A stretch of DNA of 64,000 nt from Bifidobacterium rousetti (GTDB lineage Bacteria; Actinomycetota; Actinomycetes; Actinomycetales; Bifidobacteriaceae), in NCBI RefSeq assembly GCF_008698235.1, contig NZ_PEBH01000003.1, positions 54,776 to 118,775 of the forward strand, given 5' to 3'. Made by a program: the position numbers and the translations under genes. The notes under the pieces were generated by a model. It was not told the DNA's origin. It saw nothing but the letters and a program-made list of their open reading frames with translations, and made no database searches. Below, in pieces: positions 35,442 to 44,624 of this stretch (position 1 is its first letter; each line of letters begins with the position of its first letter).

Positions 35442-36878
35442 TCAGACAAGGGGCACGAAGATGCTGGCGATCATGACGAGAGCGAGCACGACGAGCGAGA
35501 GCAGGCATTCGAGGACGGTCCAGGTCTTGAACGTCTCGCCGACCTCGAGGCCGAAGTACTCCTTGATGAGCCAGAATCCGGCGTCGTTGACGTGGGAGAG
35601 GAACACGGAGCCGGCGCCGATCGCGATGACGAGCAGGGCGATGGCCGGGGCGGTCACGCCCATCTGGTCGACGACGGGGCCGAGGATGCCGGCGGTGGTG
35701 ATGATCGCGACGGTCGCGGATCCGGTGGCGACGCGGACGAACGCGGCGATGAGCCAGGCGACGAGGAAGATGGAGATCGAGGAGCTTTCGACGAACCTGC
35801 CGATGATGTCGCCGATGCCGGTGTCGACGAGAACGCCCTTGTATCCGCCGCCGGCGCCGACGATGAGCAGGATGCCGGCGATCGGGGGAAGCGCGGCCTT
35901 GAGGGAGTCGTTGACGGCCTTCCAGGTCATGTGGGTGGCGCGGCCGAGCACGAGCATCGCGAAGATCACGGCGACGGCGAGCGCGATGGCGGGCTTGCCG
36001 AAGAAGGCGAAGACCTGCGCGTAGAGGGCGTCGGAGCCGGCCTGGTCGGGGGCGACGATCTCGAAGATCGCGTTGCCGAGCATGAGGATCGCGGGCATGA
36101 GGATGCACAGCACGGACAGGGCGAACGGCGGCTTGGCGGTGACGGGGTTGCCGTCGGCGTCGACGCGGCCCTTGCCGGTCTCGAAGTTCTCGGGGGCGCC
36201 GACCGGGACCCACTTGGCGGCGAACTTGGAGAAGAGCGGGCCGACGAGCGCGGCGGTGATCACGGCGATCGGCAGGCCGAACATCATCGTGACGCCGACG
36301 GAGCCGTTCTTGAAGCAGCTCAGCGCGGCGAGCGGGCCTGGCTGGGGCGGCATGCAGGCGTGCATGACGGACAGGCCGGCGAGGGTGGGGATGGCGACGC
36401 GCATGAGCGGCAGCTTGGAGCGGCGTGTGATGAGGATGATGACGGGCACGAGCACGACGAGTCCGACCTCGAAGAACATCGGCAGGCCGATCAGGGCGCC
36501 GATCAGGGCCATCGTCCACGGGATCATCTTCACGGAGGTCCTCGCCAGCAGCGTGTCGACGATGGAGTCGGCGGCGCCGGTGTCCATGAGCACGCGGCCG
36601 AGCATCGCGCCGAGGCCGACGAGGATGCCGACGGAGGCCATCGTGGAGCCGAAGGTGTCGGAGAAGCTTTCGACGGTGGCGACCGGCCCGTAGCCGGAGC
36701 CGATGCCGACGACCAGCGCGGAGATGAGCAGGGAGACGAACGGGTGCAGCTTGGCGACGGTGACCAGCAGGATCAGGACGACGATGCTAGCGACCACGCT
36801 GATGCCGAGCTGGGTGCCGTTGAGCTGCACCGCGGTATCAGCCGCCGTGTTGGCCGCCGCAAGAATCATGGTATTCAT
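35442..36878 (-). CDS. gntP: Gluconate:H+ symporter, GntP family
   Basis: The 478-residue protein has 12 or more hydrophobic segments and GntP-family blocks: PFVSLLISALVVGIGSG, LGAMLGRVLMDTGAAD, HACMPPQPGPLAA, and HVNDAGFWLIKEYFG near the C-terminus. Context (gntK, gnd, GntR regulator) supports gluconate as substrate. It is the first gene of the operon and diverges from the regulator gene across a 169-bp region with a palindrome. Confidence 0.94.
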   Translation of the reverse strand: MNTMILAAANTAADTAVQLNGTQLGISVVASIVVLILLVTVAKLHPFVSLLISALVVGIGSGYGPVATVESFSDTFGSTMASVGILVGLGAMLGRVLMDTGAADSIVDTLLARTSVKMIPWTMALIGALIGLPMFFEVGLVVLVPVIILITRRSKLPLMRVAIPTLAGLSVMHACMPPQPGPLAALSCFKNGSVGVTMMFGLPIAVITAALVGPLFSKFAAKWVPVGAPENFETGKGRVDADGNPVTAKPPFALSVLCILMPAILMLGNAIFEIVAPDQAGSDALYAQVFAFFGKPAIALAVAVIFAMLVLGRATHMTWKAVNDSLKAALPPIAGILLIVGAGGGYKGVLVDTGIGDIIGRFVESSSISIFLVAWLIAAFVRVATGSATVAIITTAGILGPVVDQMGVTAPAIALLVIAIGAGSVFLSHVNDAGFWLIKEYFGLEVGETFKTWTVLECLLSLVVLALVMIASIFVPLV

Positions 36879-36904
36879 AATCCATCTCTTCTTTGAGTCG
36901 TTGT

Positions 36905-36932
36905 ATTGGATGACGACACTTTGTCAACCAAT
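36905..36932. promoter_or_regulatory. Inverted repeat between gntP and its regulator, likely operator
   Basis: ATTGGATGAC (36905-36914) and GTCAACCAAT (36923-36932) are inverted with one mismatch and an 8-bp spacer. It lies 27 bp before the gntP start, in the divergent control region. Confidence 0.55.
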
Positions 36933-37047
36933 CCGTTTTGTATGTTGATATGAAATATAACGTGTTGTTTTGGATTACGCAATACCATTGCACGTCGGCG
37001 TGTCGAATATGTATGCCGTAACACACCGCCTGTGCGATACTTGTCCT

Positions 37048-37800
37048 ATGAATACGGAGAATACGGAGGATACGGCGCGCACCGGGCAATACACCGGGCA
37101 GAGTGACGAACGCCCGCTGCACGACCGGCTGCTGGACGCATGGGGCATGGCGATCGTCGACGGCGACATCGCCCCCGGTGAGCGCCTCCCCGACCCCGAC
37201 CTCGGCGGCGAGAGCCCGTCGCGCACGGTCACGCGCGAGGCGACGCGCGTGCTGGAGTCGATGGGACTGGTGAGCGTCAGGCGCAAGGCGGGCGCGACGG
37301 TCAACCCGATCCGGCAGTGGAACATGTTCGACCCGCAGGTGATCCGCTGGCGCTTGGGCGGACGCCACCGTCTGGACGCGCTGCATGAGCTGTCGCAGCT
37401 ACGCTCGGCGGTCGAGCCGCTGGCCGCGCGCCTCGCCGCCACGCACGCCACGAACGAGCAGTGGGCGGCGCTGACCGAGGCCGCGATCGGCATGGTCTCG
37501 CATGCCGACCACGCCGACGGACAGGAGTACCTCGACGCCGACAGCCTGTTCCACCGCACGCTCGTGGAGGCGAGCGGGAACCTGATGATCGCCGATCTGG
37601 GCGACGTCATCGTCGCCACGCTCGAAGGGCGCACGCATCACGAGCTGATGCCGAAGACCGCGAATCAGGAGGCGCTGGACCTGCACAGCGAGGTCGCGGC
37701 GCTCGTACGCCGGGGCGACGGCATGGGCGCCGAGACGGCGATGCGGCGCATCGTCGACGAATCTGACGACGCCATCACGCGCATCGCCGAACGGGCGTAA
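37048..37800 (+). CDS. GntR-family (FadR subgroup) regulator of gluconate genes
   Basis: The 250 residues have an N-terminal GntR winged helix (LHDRLLDAWGMAIVDGDIAPGERLP, with SPSRTVTREATRVLESMGLVSV) and a C-terminal all-helical FCD-type sensor (about 100-245; ELSQLRSAVEPLAARLAA, FHRTLVEASGN). I chose the ATG at 37048 (MNTENTEDT), encoded by short GAATACGGA-like repeats. It diverges from gntP-gntK-gnd and probably represses them in the absence of gluconate or its phosphate. Its stop lies 3 bp from the convergent luxS stop. Confidence 0.87.
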   Translation: MNTENTEDTARTGQYTGQSDERPLHDRLLDAWGMAIVDGDIAPGERLPDPDLGGESPSRTVTREATRVLESMGLVSVRRKAGATVNPIRQWNMFDPQVIRWRLGGRHRLDALHELSQLRSAVEPLAARLAATHATNEQWAALTEAAIGMVSHADHADGQEYLDADSLFHRTLVEASGNLMIADLGDVIVATLEGRTHHELMPKTANQEALDLHSEVAALVRRGDGMGAETAMRRIVDESDDAITRIAERA

Positions 37801-37803
37801 GGC

Positions 37804-38307
37804 TCAGACGACCTTGCGGACGAAGGGGTCGGAGCTGATACCCTTGGCGAGGATGTCCTTGCACCACTCCTTTGCGGTGAACAGGCTGTGGTCGCGGTAG
37901 TTGCCGCAGCTTTCGATCGTCGTGGCCGGGACGTCGTCCCACGTCGCCTTGTAGGCGATGAACTCGAGCGACTCCTTCAGCGCCTTGGCGACCTCCTCGG
38001 TGGGGTGCTCGCCCCAGGTGAGCAGGTGGAAGCCGGTGCGGCAGCCGAACGGCGAGCAGTCGATGTAGCCGTCGATGCGTTCGCGCAGCAGCACGGCGAT
38101 CGTGTGCTCGATCGTGTGCAGGCCCGCGGTCGGGATCGCGTTCTCGTTCGGCTGCACGAGACGCAGGTCGTAGTTGGAGATCACATCGCCGTGCGGCCCC
38201 TTCTCCGTGTCGATGTAGCGCACGTACGGCGCCTTGACCTTCGTGTGATCCAGCTGGAAGCTTTCGACGACGGGCTTCGTCGGCTTCTCGTTCGTTTCCT
38301 CAACCAT
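37804..38307 (-). CDS. luxS: S-ribosylhomocysteine lyase
   Basis: LuxS cleaves S-ribosylhomocysteine to homocysteine and DPD, the AI-2 precursor. The 167 residues show the metal site HTIEH (64-68), the catalytic C89 in FGCRTGF, and a later Cys in [10 protein letters not shown]. The ATG at 38307 (MVEETNEKP) fits family length. Homocysteine could feed cbs and metB about 5 kb away. Confidence 0.96.
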   Translation of the reverse strand: MVEETNEKPTKPVVESFQLDHTKVKAPYVRYIDTEKGPHGDVISNYDLRLVQPNENAIPTAGLHTIEHTIAVLLRERIDGYIDCSPFGCRTGFHLLTWGEHPTEEVAKALKESLEFIAYKATWDDVPATTIESCGNYRDHSLFTAKEWCKDILAKGISSDPFVRKVV

Positions 38308-38400
38308 GTGTCGTCCTCCATATATGTTCGTTGGAATGACGGATACCATAATAGAACGTAATCCGCTCGATGGGACGGCGAAGAGCGAAGGAAAGGGACT

Positions 38401-39729
38401 ATGCGATTCTGCACGAACTGCGGCAAGAGGATCGAAACCGACGCGCGATTCTGCATGTACTGCGGCACACCGGTCGACCCGCCCGCCGAAACCGCCGAGC
38501 CGGCCGCACCATCCGCATACGCGGGACCGACCATCCCGACCGAACCGATCGACCTCACCAAGCCGGAGGTCCCGCCGTCGACGGAGACTTTCCGGAACAG
38601 GGGAACGGTTCCTCCGGTGCCGAATCCCCCAAGGCAGCGCATGACCGAGTACGTCCCGCGCCCCGCCTCCGCCCCTGAAGCCCGGCCCGGAGAGGCCTTG
38701 GCGGATGATCTCGCAAGCATCGCCTCGGGCACCGGACCCAATCCATATCCGATTCCGGCATCGCGAGGCGCCACGGGAACCTCTTCCGGCACACCGGCGA
38801 CGCACGCGCCCTCCGCCGCATCCACTTCGAACCGCAGGCGCCGGATGCCCATCGCGGCAGCCGTCGCGGCCGTCATCGCGGCCGTGGCGCTGGTCGCGAC
38901 GACCACGTTCCTCGTGACGACGGGATTCGGAAGGCAGGGCAAGGCCCCGACCTCCGCATCGTCCGACGGTCAGGGCTCATCATCGCAATCGTCGGGCAAG
39001 TCCGATCCGTCCGGTTCCGACGGCTCCGACGGCTCCGACGCCTCCTCGACGAAGCCGGACGAGGATTCGCTCTCGTCGATCACCGAACGGTATTCCTCGA
39101 CCGACATGTCCGTCTCGGCGATGTTCCTCAACGCGGACGGCAGCTACGAGACCAAGGACGTGGCCAACACGGCCGCGGCGCGCACGAAGTTCGTCTCCGC
39201 CGGTCTCTATCTGCCCGTCTATCTCGCGGCGCGTTCGGACGGCGGCGATTCGCTCACCGAGGCGCGGACGATGATGTCCACGATGGACAACGGCGCCGCC
39301 AATCGGGCGATCGCCGATTTCGGCGGTTTCGAGGCGATCAACCTGTGGCTCAAGCAGCACAACTATCAGGACACCACCGTGGACCGCAACTTCGGCGACA
39401 CGCAGGCCAGCGCCGCCGGATACGAGAACACCAGCTCCACGTTCGACGCGGTGCGCATGCTCGCGGCCGTGGACGCGGCCGGCGCGGCCGATCTGATGAA
39501 CGTCGACATCGCCTCCGAAGGCGTGGCGGTCCCGAGCGACATGACGATTCACGCGCATCGCGGCCAAGGCATCAGGAACACATGGAACTACTTCGCGATC
39601 GTTTCCACGCCGCACGGCAAGGCGGCGGTCGCGCTGGCGACGCAGAACCAAGGCAAGGCCACGGCGGCGCAGGTCATGAGCGACGTCCTCGCCGACATCG
39701 ACCAGCAGCTCACCAAGGCGGACGAATGA
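38401..39729 (+). CDS. Zinc-ribbon membrane protein with beta-lactamase-like outer domain, probably inactive
   Basis: The 442 residues begin with a double-zinc-ribbon [22 protein letters not shown] (CxxC pairs at 4-7 and 18-21). A Pro/Thr-rich cytoplasmic linker, one membrane segment (about 150-175), a Ser/Gly/Asp-rich spacer and a C-terminal domain from about 225 follow. That domain looks like a class-A beta-lactamase/DD-peptidase fold, but the expected Ser-x-x-Lys site reads SAGL and I see no KTG motif. It may be a non-catalytic sensor or binding module. AAGGAAAGGG precedes the ATG. Confidence 0.7.
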   Translation: MRFCTNCGKRIETDARFCMYCGTPVDPPAETAEPAAPSAYAGPTIPTEPIDLTKPEVPPSTETFRNRGTVPPVPNPPRQRMTEYVPRPASAPEARPGEALADDLASIASGTGPNPYPIPASRGATGTSSGTPATHAPSAASTSNRRRRMPIAAAVAAVIAAVALVATTTFLVTTGFGRQGKAPTSASSDGQGSSSQSSGKSDPSGSDGSDGSDASSTKPDEDSLSSITERYSSTDMSVSAMFLNADGSYETKDVANTAAARTKFVSAGLYLPVYLAARSDGGDSLTEARTMMSTMDNGAANRAIADFGGFEAINLWLKQHNYQDTTVDRNFGDTQASAAGYENTSSTFDAVRMLAAVDAAGAADLMNVDIASEGVAVPSDMTIHAHRGQGIRNTWNYFAIVSTPHGKAAVALATQNQGKATAAQVMSDVLADIDQQLTKADE

Positions 39730-39840
39730 TGGGCGAACGGCGTGGACGAGTCGGCCGTCGCGAACATCGCCACCCTCTCCGCGAACGTGTACCAAGCGTT
39801 CGAGTGGTGAGACAGCAGAGGCTGTCGGGCAGACGCGACG

Positions 39841-41007
39841 TCAGCCGACCAACCGTCCGAGATCGGTGATGCCGATGACCTGACCGTGGCTGGTCGCAAA
39901 GGACTCGTCTCCCCCGTAGACCACGAAACGGTTGTCCACGGGCAGGCCGAAATCCGGTGCGAGATCCTCGAGAATCTCGAACGATTTCGGCTTGAACGAT
40001 GACGAGGACTTGACCTCGACAGCATACAGCGGCCGCCCGCCCTTCTCGATGATCAGGTCGATCTCCTTCTTGTTGCTGTCACGCCAGTAGAACAGCTTCG
40101 GCTCCCTGCCGAGCGCCTGATATCGTTTGACGATCTCGACCACGACCATGTTCTCATAGAGGTTGCCGCGATATTGACTGGTGAACAGTTGATCGGCCGA
40201 TTCCATGCCCAACAGGTTGGCCGCCAACCCGGTGTCATAGAAATACAGCTTCGGGGCCTTGATGAGCCGTTTGCCGTAGTTGCGATGATATGGATGCAGA
40301 CGGAATAGGATGAAACTGGATTCCAGCACCGACAGCCAGTCGCGAGCCGTGTCCACGCTGATGTCGCAATCGTTGGCGAGGCTCGTCAGATTGAGCACCT
40401 CGCCGACGCGCGTGGCGCACATGGTGAGGAACGTGTTGAACTCGGCGACCTTCTTCACGCCCAGTTCAGTGCGCACATCCCGGTCGATGTAGGTGGATAT
40501 GTAATTCGGGAAGAAGTCCGACGGATCGATGTTCATGACGATGGGACGGGGGTAACCGCCGCGGAACATCAACTCATCGATATTCGCAGGCATATCGCCG
40601 ACGGACGCAAGTTCGGCGCAGGACAACGGCAGAAGATGCAGCACCGCGACACGGCCGGCCAACGACTGCGAGACGCTCCGGGACAGCAGGAAGTTCTGGG
40701 ACCCCGAAAGCACATACTGCCCGGGCATATTGCGCTCATCAACCACCGATTGCATGTAGGAGAACAATCCCGGCACACGCTGCACCTCGTCGAAGATCAC
40801 CTTGGCGTCATAACGGGAGAGAAACGCCCTAGGGTCATTCTCGGCCAACGCGCGCATGTCTTCGTCCTCCAACGAAACATACCGGTACTCCGAGAACGCG
40901 CTACGCACCAACGTCGACTTCCCGCTCTGACGAGGACCCGTCACGGAGAGCACTGGGAACTTGCTCGACAAGGCGAGCATCTTGCCGGTCAAAGCCCTTG
41001 GAATCAT
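39841..41007 (-). CDS. AAA-family ATPase with DUF4143 domain
   Basis: The 388 residues match the common AAA/DUF4143 family: Walker A VTGPRQSGKSTLVR near the start, Walker B KVIFDEVQRVPGL, then SGSQNFLL and the DUF4143 part with a C-terminal nuclease-like segment (FYWRDSNKKEIDLIIEKGG and YAVEVKSS). I chose the ATG at 41007, which has GAGGGAG 8 nt upstream; further ATGs upstream fall in or near a tandem repeat. Function of the family is unclear. Members are frequent in gut anaerobes, often as isolated, variably present genes. Confidence 0.87.
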   Translation of the reverse strand: MIPRALTGKMLALSSKFPVLSVTGPRQSGKSTLVRSAFSEYRYVSLEDEDMRALAENDPRAFLSRYDAKVIFDEVQRVPGLFSYMQSVVDERNMPGQYVLSGSQNFLLSRSVSQSLAGRVAVLHLLPLSCAELASVGDMPANIDELMFRGGYPRPIVMNIDPSDFFPNYISTYIDRDVRTELGVKKVAEFNTFLTMCATRVGEVLNLTSLANDCDISVDTARDWLSVLESSFILFRLHPYHRNYGKRLIKAPKLYFYDTGLAANLLGMESADQLFTSQYRGNLYENMVVVEIVKRYQALGREPKLFYWRDSNKKEIDLIIEKGGRPLYAVEVKSSSSFKPKSFEILEDLAPDFGLPVDNRFVVYGGDESFATSHGQVIGITDLGRLVG

Positions 41008-41033
41008 TGCGTTCTCCCTCATCGACACATGCA

Positions 41034-41148
41034 TAATCGGCGATCTGCATAAACCGTAACCCACGATTTACATAAAGTCTAACCCACGATTTACATAAAC
41101 TGTAGTCGGCGATTTACATAAGTTTTAACCCACGATTTGCATAAAACA
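41034..41148. repeat. Five 23-bp tandem repeats upstream of the AAA/DUF4143 gene
   Basis: Five units of exactly 23 bp follow one another without spacers, with a decayed sixth at 41149. Each contains CGAT(T/C)T(A/G)CATAA; the TTTACATAAA core is itself a short palindrome. The array ends 27 bp before the chosen start of the ATPase gene. It resembles an iteron or operator array. Confidence 0.9.
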
Positions 41149-41200
41149 TAGTGATCTACATCACATATTTTGCCAATGCCTCATGCGACCGTCGGCGCGT

Positions 41201-43198
41201 TCAGCGCTTTGCGGCGTTGAACGCGGCGATCTCCTCCATGAATCGCTTGCCGTACTGGTCGAGCTTGCGCTCGCCCACGCCGTTGACGGCGAGGAACTGG
41301 GCGTCGGTGACCGGCCGGATGCGGGCCATGTCGCGCAACGCGCGGTCGGAGAAGACGATGTACGGCGGCTTGCCGATCTCCTGCGCGATCGTGCGGCGCA
41401 ACGCGCGCAGGCGCTCGAACAGCGCATCCTCCTCATCGCTCGGCACATAGGCGTCGACGCCCGAGGGCCCGACTGAGCCGCCGTTTGCGCCTGTGGAACC
41501 GTAGACGGTCGAGTTCGGTGTGCCGGCGCCTCTTGGCGAACGGTCGGTCTTGCGGTCGACGCGCTTGATCTCATAACGGAAATCAGGCGAAACCGTCTCC
41601 GCGGCACGTCGGCCGAACTTCACGATCGGCAGACGGCCCGTGTCGATGTACAGGAACCCGTCGGTGGCCATCTGGCTCAGCACGTCGCGGATGCGCGCCT
41701 CGGGCACGTCCTTGAGCATGCCGAACGTGGGCATGTTCTGCGGGTTGAGCCACGCGAGATCCTGCGCCTGCGAACCGCGCAGGATCTTGACGATCTTGCC
41801 GGAGCCGACGCGCTGGTCCACGTCGTGCACGCACTGGCTGACCGCGCGGGCGACGGTGGTCACGTCGATGGTGGTGAAGGTGCGCTCGCAGTTCGCGCAC
41901 GCGCCGCATTTGACGGATTTGCCGTCCGGCCCGCCCACGACAGACCCAGCCACGACCGGCCCGTCCTCCTGCCCGAAGTAGCGGGTCATGTAGCGGTGCA
42001 GGCATTCGGTGGTGCGGCAGTAGCCGATCATCCCGTCGAGCAGGCGACGGCGGTTGCGCCGCGCGATCTCCTGCTCCTCGGGCGTCATGCGCTCGTTCTC
42101 GGTGTCGTTGTCAAGCAGCCTGAGGCGGGTGACGATGTCCGACTCGTTCCACAGCAGCGTGCACCGGCTGGGTTCGCCGTCGCGCCCCGCGCGGCCGGCC
42201 TCCTGATAGTACGCCTCGATCGACTCGGGCATGTTGTGGTGGATGACGTATCGCACGTTCGACTTGTCGATGCCCATGCCGAACGCGTTGGTGGCGACGA
42301 CGACCTGCACCCGGTCGGTGACGAAGTCGCGTTGCGCGGCGGCGCGCACGTCGGCGTTCATGCCGCCGTGGTAGGCGACGGCGATCCTGCCGCCGGCACC
42401 GACTCCCCCGACCCCGCCCCTCGCCGGCACCGCGCGGTTCAGCGTATCGGCGAGCGCCTCGGTCTCCTTGCGCGTCGCACAGTACACGATGCCGGACTCC
42501 TCGGGGTGCGTGGCGACGTAGTCGGTGATCCACGCGGCCTTGCGTTTGCCCTCCATCATGATGACGTCGAAGTAGAGGTTGGGCCGGTCGAAGCCGGTGA
42601 CGGTGACCTGCGGCGAGCGCAGCCCCAGAAGGTTCACGACGTCGTAGCGCACCTTCTCGGTGGCGGTGGCGGTGAACGCGCCGACGATCGGGCGGCGCGG
42701 CAAAGAGGCGATGAACTCGCCGATCGACAGGTACGAGGAGCGGAAGTCCTGCCCCCATTGGGAGACGCAGTGTGCCTCGTCCACCGCGACGAGCGAGATC
42801 GGCGTGGACGAGGCGAAGTTCCTGAACCGTTGCGTCTCCAGACGCTCCGGCGCGACGTAGAGGAGTTTGACCCGCCCCGAGGCGGCCTGCGCGAGCACCA
42901 TCGACTGTTCGTCGGGGGCCTGCGTGCCGTTGACGAACGCGGCGGGCAGGCCGATGTCGTTCAAGGCGTCGACCTGGTCCTGCATCAGGGAGATGAGCGG
43001 TGAGATGACGACGGTGACGCCGGGCAGCAGCACGGCCGGGATCTGGTAGCACACCGATTTGCCGGCGCCGGTGGGCATGACGGCGAGCACGTCCCGCCCG
43101 CCGAGCAGCGCGTTCACCACGGCGGCCTGCCCGGTGCGGAACGAGTCGTATCCGAAGTACCGTTTGAGCGCGTCGAGCGCCGCCGTGGGTTCAGTCAT
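41201..43198 (-). CDS. recQ: ATP-dependent DNA helicase RecQ
   Basis: The 665 residues show RecQ helicase motifs: MPTGAGKSVCYQ (Walker A, about 41-52), VDEAHCVSQWGQDFR, FTATATEKVR, YHGGM, VVATNAFGMGIDK and YQEAGRAGRDG. A zinc-binding Cys cluster (YCRTTECLHRY and CGACANC) follows, and an HRDC domain closes the protein (about 590-665). A Gly/Ser/Asn-rich linker sits between the winged helix and HRDC. Confidence 0.96.
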   Translation of the reverse strand: MTEPTAALDALKRYFGYDSFRTGQAAVVNALLGGRDVLAVMPTGAGKSVCYQIPAVLLPGVTVVISPLISLMQDQVDALNDIGLPAAFVNGTQAPDEQSMVLAQAASGRVKLLYVAPERLETQRFRNFASSTPISLVAVDEAHCVSQWGQDFRSSYLSIGEFIASLPRRPIVGAFTATATEKVRYDVVNLLGLRSPQVTVTGFDRPNLYFDVIMMEGKRKAAWITDYVATHPEESGIVYCATRKETEALADTLNRAVPARGGVGGVGAGGRIAVAYHGGMNADVRAAAQRDFVTDRVQVVVATNAFGMGIDKSNVRYVIHHNMPESIEAYYQEAGRAGRDGEPSRCTLLWNESDIVTRLRLLDNDTENERMTPEEQEIARRNRRRLLDGMIGYCRTTECLHRYMTRYFGQEDGPVVAGSVVGGPDGKSVKCGACANCERTFTTIDVTTVARAVSQCVHDVDQRVGSGKIVKILRGSQAQDLAWLNPQNMPTFGMLKDVPEARIRDVLSQMATDGFLYIDTGRLPIVKFGRRAAETVSPDFRYEIKRVDRKTDRSPRGAGTPNSTVYGSTGANGGSVGPSGVDAYVPSDEEDALFERLRALRRTIAQEIGKPPYIVFSDRALRDMARIRPVTDAQFLAVNGVGERKLDQYGKRFMEEIAAFNAAKR

Positions 43199-43244
43199 GC
43201 TTCCAGTGTAGAAGCAGGTGGAAGCAGGGCGCTCCGCCGGCGTC

Positions 43245-44429
43245 TCAGAGCGCCTTGAAGGCCTGGTCGAGGTCGGCGATGAGGTCGTCCGCGTTCTCCA
43301 GACCCACGGAGATGCGGATCAGGTTGGCGGGCACCTGCAGGGTGGTGCCGGCCACGGAGGCGTGGGTCATGGCGGCGGGCACCTCGATGAGGCTTTCGAC
43401 GCCGCCGAGCGATTCGGCCAGCGTGAAGATGCGGGTGTGGTCGACGAAGCGCTTGGCCGCCTCGCCTCCGGCGGCGAGCTGCACGGAGACGACGCCGCCG
43501 AATCCGCCGTGCATCTGGCGCGCGGCGATCTCGTGGCCGGGGTGGGATTCGAGGCCCGGGTACCAGACGCGCTCCACCACGTCGGACGGCTGGGATTCGA
43601 GCCATTGGGCGATCTTCAGCGCGTTGGCGGAGTGGCGTTCGACGCGCAGGGCGAGGGTCTTGAGGCCCCTGATGTCGAGCCAGGAATCGAACGGGGAGGG
43701 CACGGCGCCGGCGGCGTTCTGCAGGAACGCGACTTCATCGCGCACCTCGGCGTCGTTGAGGACGACGGCGCCGCCGACCACGTCGGAGTGGCCGCCGATG
43801 TACTTGGTGGTCGAGTAGACGACCGCGTCGGCGCCCTCGTCGAGCGGGTGCTGGAGCGCGGGCGAGGCGAACGTGTTGTCGACGACGACCTTGGTGCCGT
43901 ATTTGTGCGCGATCTCGGCCGTCAGGGCGATGTCGGTGATGTTGAGCAGCGGGTTCGACGGGGTCTCGACCCACACGTACGCGTAACGCTTGGCGGCGAG
44001 CCGCTCCTCGACGGCCTTCGGGTCGGTGATGTCGACCACGTCGAGGCCGACGCCCCACGGCACGAACACCTTGGCGAGCAGTCGGTAGGTGCCGCCGTAC
44101 ACGTCGTTGCCGAGCAGGATGCTGTCGCCGGGTTTCAGGGTGGAGCGCAGCAGCACGTCGATGGCGGCGAGGCCGGAGGAGAAGGAGAGCGCGTATTTGG
44201 CGCCTTCGACGGCGGCGAGCTGCTCGTCGAAGCTGGTGCGCGTGGGGTTGATGGAGCGCGAGTAGTCGTGTCCGCCGCGAAGGCCCAGCACGCCGTCCTG
44301 CTTGAACGTGGAGGTGGCGTAGATCGGGGTGACGACGGCGCCGGTGGTGGGGTCGGGCTCCTGGCCGGCGTGGATGGCGCGGGTGGCGATGTCGGTGGAG
44401 GTGAACTGGGCGTTGTATTCGGCGGACAT
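43245..44429 (-). CDS. metB: Cystathionine gamma-synthase / gamma-lyase
   Basis: The 394-residue PLP enzyme belongs to the Cys/Met metabolism family: TPIYATSTFKQ at the N-terminus, FSSGLAA (cofactor-binding), ETPSNPLLNITD, the PLP lysine in YSTTKYIGGHSDVVGG, and SLGGVESLIEVPAAMTH. Synthase and lyase activities cannot be separated by sight. Next to cbs, a lyase role in making cysteine from cystathionine is plausible. It lies 195 nt after cbs in the same direction. Confidence 0.92.
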   Translation of the reverse strand: MSAEYNAQFTSTDIATRAIHAGQEPDPTTGAVVTPIYATSTFKQDGVLGLRGGHDYSRSINPTRTSFDEQLAAVEGAKYALSFSSGLAAIDVLLRSTLKPGDSILLGNDVYGGTYRLLAKVFVPWGVGLDVVDITDPKAVEERLAAKRYAYVWVETPSNPLLNITDIALTAEIAHKYGTKVVVDNTFASPALQHPLDEGADAVVYSTTKYIGGHSDVVGGAVVLNDAEVRDEVAFLQNAAGAVPSPFDSWLDIRGLKTLALRVERHSANALKIAQWLESQPSDVVERVWYPGLESHPGHEIAARQMHGGFGGVVSVQLAAGGEAAKRFVDHTRIFTLAESLGGVESLIEVPAAMTHASVAGTTLQVPANLIRISVGLENADDLIADLDQAFKAL

Positions 44430-44624
44430 GATGGTCGGTTCCTTTCGGCTGTGTGGTGTGGTGTGCGGTGTGCGGTGTTTCGTTGTGCGGATGGGGTTGC
44501 AAGCTGGCGGTCGCTACGTTGTCCGTGGCGGCGTCTGTGTTCGAGGGTATGCCAGCGGCCGTCGCGCATGGCGCTGGTCGGTATCGGTATTGCTGATGAC
44601 CGGTTATTCGCCGATCGCGGATGG

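Noticed and set aside
41034-41148. Tandem repeats as a CRISPR array
   Set aside because: Units are contiguous with no spacers, and no cas genes are present.
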